In this document: positions 27,301 through 29,886 of the stretch, one piece after another
How positions within the stretch are numbered: the first letter of the stretch is position 1
Layout of the letters: each line of letters starts with the position of its first letter
Virus record (IMG/VR): IMGVR_UViG_3300031688_000084
Location: 1-29,886 of that record
Strand: one strand, 5' to 3'
From: a virus
Length of the DNA stretch: 29,886 nt
The notes under the pieces: model-generated
The model's database searches: none
What the model saw: only the letters and a program-made list of their open reading frames with translations
What the model was told of the DNA's origin: nothing
Position numbers and translations under genes: made by a program

Positions 27301-28997
27301 GAGTCCTCTGCGGATACATCTATAAAAGGTGCTGCTGTAGAAGGAACCCCCTCAACATAATTATCTCCACTTATAACCTTCTTAACAAAGGTATAAGATA
27401 CGTGAGGACCTTCACCTCCTAAGGTTACCCCATCCTTTTGGTACTTATAAGAGTCTCCACTCCTATTAATAGCCATCAACTCATTGTAAGGGTTGATTGC
27501 GTCTAGGTTTTCCTCTACTGTAAATTCAAAGTCTGAAGGATAAAGATCAGGGTCTTTAACATAAGCGGCATGCTCATCAAACGCCTCGTCCATGTAGGTT
27601 GACATGATAACCCCCGACGAATCGTAGTCATGGTGTACGTTTGTAAGACTGTCCCCCCTTCTGTATCTAATAGCTCTAGCATTGAAAGGTAGTTCCTCTA
27701 AAGGAGTAACTACATTCCCTAGGAATAGTCTGTTATCTTTAGTTGATAATGTTTTAGCTTTTTTAATATTATAATTAAAAGTAGTTAACTCTGTTAAACT
27801 AACTAATCCTATTATAGCTGAGGAAGAGCTGTGTACAACCTCCGTAGAGGTAGCGGTCACAGACTGCCTTGCGAATATGTAAGACGAACTTATACCTTCC
27901 TTTGTAGTTTTATATATAGCAGCCACCTCTAAGGTGTCATAATCTAAATCTAAATTGTCTATTTTTAACCTGACAGACTTAGAGCATAAAACCCCAGGCG
28001 CCGTACCTACATATTCCGTAACATCTTCAGGATCTTCAGAGTACGTCCAGTAATCAGTCCCCCCTTCGGAGGCCTGTACTACATGTAAAAATCCCGTAAA
28101 AGGGGAGAACCTAGTCTCCGACCCTGAGGCACTTCTAAGTCTGTATGCATATTGGTACATACCTGCAGGAAGCTCCCCACTACTCATCACCCCTACAACC
28201 TCAGGCATAGAAAGTGAAACTGAAGGATTTATATCTAAATCTTCAGGGGTTAGGTTTTCTATATTAGGATCTTTAATATTTAAAGTTCTTACTGTATTAA
28301 AGTTATCCGTCCAATAAAGTCTCTGAACATTTTTAGATTCATACCTACCTATAGCCTCTATCTGATGCCTCTTAGTGAGGTTAAGTTCAGGGTGTACGTA
28401 CACAATCTCTATAGAACTTGCTGAGTTTGTTTGACTGTTAAATTCTATCTTGAATATAGCCCCAGAACTGCTAGGATCTGCATCCAGAGTTGTGTCTACT
28501 CCTCCAGGATTTAAACTTAAATCGTTTGTAGCAAAGACATACAATGTATCCCTGATGGTAGTCCACCCTATAGCGTCATAAGTACATAGCCCTAAAGAGG
28601 CTTCAATATCCGCTGCTGAGGGCATAGGTCCACACTCATCATGCCTGGTATGATCAAAAGACCCATCTACCCCTCCCGTATAAAAGTATATAGTACCAGT
28701 TGGTACATAGTGCACATATGTATCAGTGGCAGGAACAGTAGACCCATCATACACAGCCCAAGAATCTTCTTGAGCTGCCCAAGCCTCATAGCAAAAACTT
28801 AACGGAGGGCAAGGCCCTTCTAACTTAAAAGAGAAAGCATTACCATCTACATTAACAACTATACCTGACTCTAAAGAGTCTTCGTTAGCTATAATTCTTA
28901 TATTCCTACCTTCAAGGTATGTACTTAATTGAGGGACAGTTTTACCTAAATCCCTAGTCATACCTTTGTTGAAATTATTTAGAGCGCTTTGTTTCAT
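24321..28997 (-). CDS. Tail stabilization / muzzle protein (P22 gp10-like, crAss-like)
   Basis: A 1,558-residue protein, beta-rich throughout. The N-terminus (NNFNKGMTRDLGKTVPQ, then LEGRNIRI and NVDGNAF) follows the pattern of crAss-like tail stabilization proteins, which begin with a 'F-x-GGM-x-DL' block. The C-terminus (RERTWRSPIARAK, then RDKYVIHTF and HYIETKFRVSKR) also fits that family, whose ends carry an R-rich block and a final Y/F-R-V-S segment. In the known crAss-like virion the equivalent protein forms the distal part of the short tail tube, through which DNA and cargo leave. It is much longer than P22 gp10 (472 aa), as expected in this group. The start lies three bases after the tail tubular gene stop. 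The gene ends in tandem stops (TAG then TAA, 24318-24323), the only TAG stop in the window. The 25-base gap downstream is the longest in the block. Confidence 0.8.
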   Translation of the reverse strand: MKQSALNNFNKGMTRDLGKTVPQLSTYLEGRNIRIIANEDSLESGIVVNVDGNAFSFKLEGPCPPLSFCYEAWAAQEDSWAVYDGSTVPATDTYVHYVPTGTIYFYTGGVDGSFDHTRHDECGPMPSAADIEASLGLCTYDAIGWTTIRDTLYVFATNDLSLNPGGVDTTLDADPSSSGAIFKIEFNSQTNSASSIEIVYVHPELNLTKRHQIEAIGRYESKNVQRLYWTDNFNTVRTLNIKDPNIENLTPEDLDINPSVSLSMPEVVGVMSSGELPAGMYQYAYRLRSASGSETRFSPFTGFLHVVQASEGGTDYWTYSEDPEDVTEYVGTAPGVLCSKSVRLKIDNLDLDYDTLEVAAIYKTTKEGISSSYIFARQSVTATSTEVVHSSSSAIIGLVSLTELTTFNYNIKKAKTLSTKDNRLFLGNVVTPLEELPFNARAIRYRRGDSLTNVHHDYDSSGVIMSTYMDEAFDEHAAYVKDPDLYPSDFEFTVEENLDAINPYNELMAINRSGDSYKYQKDGVTLGGEGPHVSYTFVKKVISGDNYVEGVPSTAAPFIDVSAEDSTCTTGTDWLDYKNPVMVEGFKGYQRDEVYRFAIVLHDLQGNPGFANWAGDIRFPAYKDFDTTGGADLYNFSLSQTRSKANAALGTDYSLTGSQSGASYGSDLDPNGALTGVATAIPGDLSWLGSGYGKNTDIDTHEMYALGVEFTVNIPDSIKPFISGYSIVRVERLEIDKTVLGLGMGSWMYRFGDKEGSSLGETFQFAHSAYMSTWKHGDVSSSYDHGELRNNIMNMDSPDFVLTGKYPTASECDWVQVVGSLSTGASRNAWENDFKFDGANTGTDDDFYRKMYTHQVAYQASPENPEGAIFMEGSSNTSPDANGSFFKPSLAKKFPSGGSLPGGDLLDNGINNIGVEVNGTDSQDTYSIGCDTLYMEFKGYMANGEWVGDAVPMANGAWQATAFPYWEYWINPATGEDNPNQIYFNSNEEYDDDVSYFTGSTAYDTSRSGAESDPDDRHNNPWGRSKVQAKPLLAWRRERPTQYGGNTYEARSRSVYMSAGVFVPANIEDAYEYINPSGIPSTHYPSTDVWGGDMFVHFYDFQKMRRWQSGQSPDDAFTNGAGKKHSFSFAIPVESTINIGLRTGYHFANKDNFTGKQNDDYQLDQYEYDQVYSAEADLQQFYPRPYNYVESDEYDSRVLYSQLKTNGDKVDSWRQFKMDDYRDVDGAYGPINKLTHFSDTIYYLQDRGIGRLSINPVAITTATDQSSIVLGTGAVIQDSKYLSTGVGCKHQWSVLSTNKGLYWLDILTNSIYKINSEGTMELSRVKGMKSYFEGVLEGSEFSNLPTGDNPVYHSGVTTGFDSKNNEVLFSFLKRELVLPDPSDPHGKPELEITLAETLVYSETTGTFTSFYDFASPFLIDTQDKLLSIHPSLQHNVFLHNAGELGSWYGIVYDSVLKYIVNQFPTETKVFDSLVWHMEGGVWSAIYSETDYQEPTGGLMESEVNMWRRERTWRSPIARAKDLSRLRDKYVIHTFIYDNTRTLKFRAHYIETKFRVSKR

Positions 28998-29000
28998 AGC

Positions 29001-29882
29001 TTAGTGTCTTTTTCTTGTTTCAGGTTTACCTAAACTTTTAAAGAATGTTTCATGCGCATTAATCCTAGGGAGTAATCTCATTGTCATATTCTTCATAGCC
29101 TCCATACCATCTAAATTAGGCATCTTGGCTTTGTTTCCTGCCTGAGCTACATACCACATCCATTCTCTTTCCGAGTGGTCGAATACTTGAGGAGCAATAG
29201 TACCTCTTCTCCACTCAATATAATCAAGCTTCATAGTAAGATACTTCTTAACTGCAAGTTTATAACTTACATCATCAGGAATAAGAGGTAGACCTTCTTC
29301 GTCTGTAGGTATAGCTAGATAAGCCATACACACTTTACCCTCTTTAGTTGATAGTGTTATATTATTGTTATTCAAATCAAACGTGATGGGCGCATAGTCT
29401 CCTAGCATGACATCATTCATATCGAAGGACATTAGGCCCCCACTCGTATTTGATTGAGATTCGTTTCTTTCTACATACACTGCTGCACCTGCGCCGTCAG
29501 TAGTCTTCACCATAGTACCCCAGTTACTTTCGTTCACATAGGCAGCTAGGTTTGTAAAACCTTCTATACCACAACAGCCTCCCTCCATTAAATGGTGGAA
29601 GGTATTACCAGAATATTCTGCAGGCTGGCCGTTAACAGCTACTTGCTCTAATTTATAGAAGTCACAAGGTAGTTGTGCTCTATAGTTCTTAATATCTAAG
29701 TTAGGGTTTTCTTTATGTCCCGTGACTTTTCTAACATATTGTCTTGGGTGCCCTATTAAATTTAAAGCTTCCTCAGTCCACATCATTGCATCTACCCATG
29801 GTAACTCATACTGATAACCGTTATCAGCGTACAGCTCTTCCATGATTGTTTTAATAGATATATATTTTCCGTTTAGTGCCAT
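29001..29882 (-). CDS. Tail tubular / ring protein (P22 gp4-like, crAss-like)
   Basis: A 293-residue protein. The N-terminal helix region (GKYISIKTIMEELYADNGYQ, then PWVDAMMWTEEALNLIG) is the usual opening of P22 gp4-like and crAss-like tail tubular proteins, which attach below the portal and connect the head to the tail. Next comes a beta part with the LPCDFYKLEQVAVNG block, typical of this family ('P-x-D-F...l..v..nG'). The central region has a Gly/Cys cluster (EGGCCG) and the C-terminal third is helical and basic. The size fits the crAss-like group and exceeds P22 gp4 (166 aa). The ATG at 29882 is only four bases from the window edge, so its upstream context cannot be checked, but the N-terminus matches family starts. 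By gene order in related phages, capsid, portal and terminase genes should lie further right, beyond the window. Confidence 0.8.
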   Translation of the reverse strand: MALNGKYISIKTIMEELYADNGYQYELPWVDAMMWTEEALNLIGHPRQYVRKVTGHKENPNLDIKNYRAQLPCDFYKLEQVAVNGQPAEYSGNTFHHLMEGGCCGIEGFTNLAAYVNESNWGTMVKTTDGAGAAVYVERNESQSNTSGGLMSFDMNDVMLGDYAPITFDLNNNNITLSTKEGKVCMAYLAIPTDEEGLPLIPDDVSYKLAVKKYLTMKLDYIEWRRGTIAPQVFDHSEREWMWYVAQAGNKAKMPNLDGMEAMKNMTMRLLPRINAHETFFKSLGKPETRKRH

Positions 29883-29886
29883 CTTG

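Noticed and set aside
637-29882. Use of a recoded genetic code (TAG or TGA read through)
   Set aside because: All the giant frames are uninterrupted under the standard code, eight of nine visible stops are TAA, and no gene appears split by TAG or TGA.

Overview
This window looks like part of the late (virion) region of a crAss-like phage (order Crassvirales) or a close relative, infecting a member of the Bacteroidota. Four observations support this. (1) A 2,394-residue protein carries the DFDID metal-binding motif and flanking blocks of the single-chain, virion-packaged RNA polymerase known from Cellulophaga phage phi14:2 (gp66). (2) Upstream of it on the same strand are a P22 gp4-like tail tubular (ring) protein and a P22 gp10-like tail stabilization (muzzle) protein, adjacent to each other as in crAss-like genomes. 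(3) Four further genes of roughly 900-1,900 codons look like ejected 'cargo' proteins. (4) The DNA is AT-rich and most starts lack a clear Shine-Dalgarno site, as is usual in Bacteroidota and their phages. This is by recognition of motifs and gene order; no database search was run.

Layout. At the left edge (1-567, + strand) is the 3' part of an rIIB-like gene. It is followed by a strong rho-independent terminator (about 591-638). Everything else, from about 29882 down to 637, is one tightly packed block on the minus strand. In transcription order (right to left) it encodes: tail tubular protein (293 aa), tail stabilization/muzzle protein (1,558 aa), a Gly-rich cargo protein (1,343 aa), a helical cargo protein (916 aa), a multidomain protein with an M15 peptidase and a PD-(D/E)XK nuclease-like domain (1,885 aa), the virion RNA polymerase (2,394 aa), a helical protein with hydrophobic segments (1,198 aa), and a small beta-rich virion protein (140 aa). 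Gaps are 0-25 bases and two junctions are TAATG stop/start overlaps, so a single late transcript is likely. No gap on either strand exceeds 70 bases. I saw no tRNA, CRISPR array, insertion sequence or integrase.

How the genes may work together (inference from known crAss-like virions): the tubular and muzzle proteins form the short tail. The very large downstream proteins are packaged in the head/tail and injected with the DNA: the M15 domain could open peptidoglycan, the hydrophobic segments could form a conduit through the envelope, and the RNA polymerase would transcribe early genes in the host. The rIIB-like gene, on the opposite strand, belongs to another (probably early) module and may counter host or prophage exclusion.

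Most worth a second look: a domain of the 'A1S_2505 family phage non-structural protein' type lies inside the RNA polymerase, followed by a highly acidic linker; one ejected protein combines an M15 peptidase, a nuclease-like domain and a Lys/Pro/Ala-rich tail; and a WFG/GEP-like motif is shared by the N-termini of the polymerase and its downstream neighbour.
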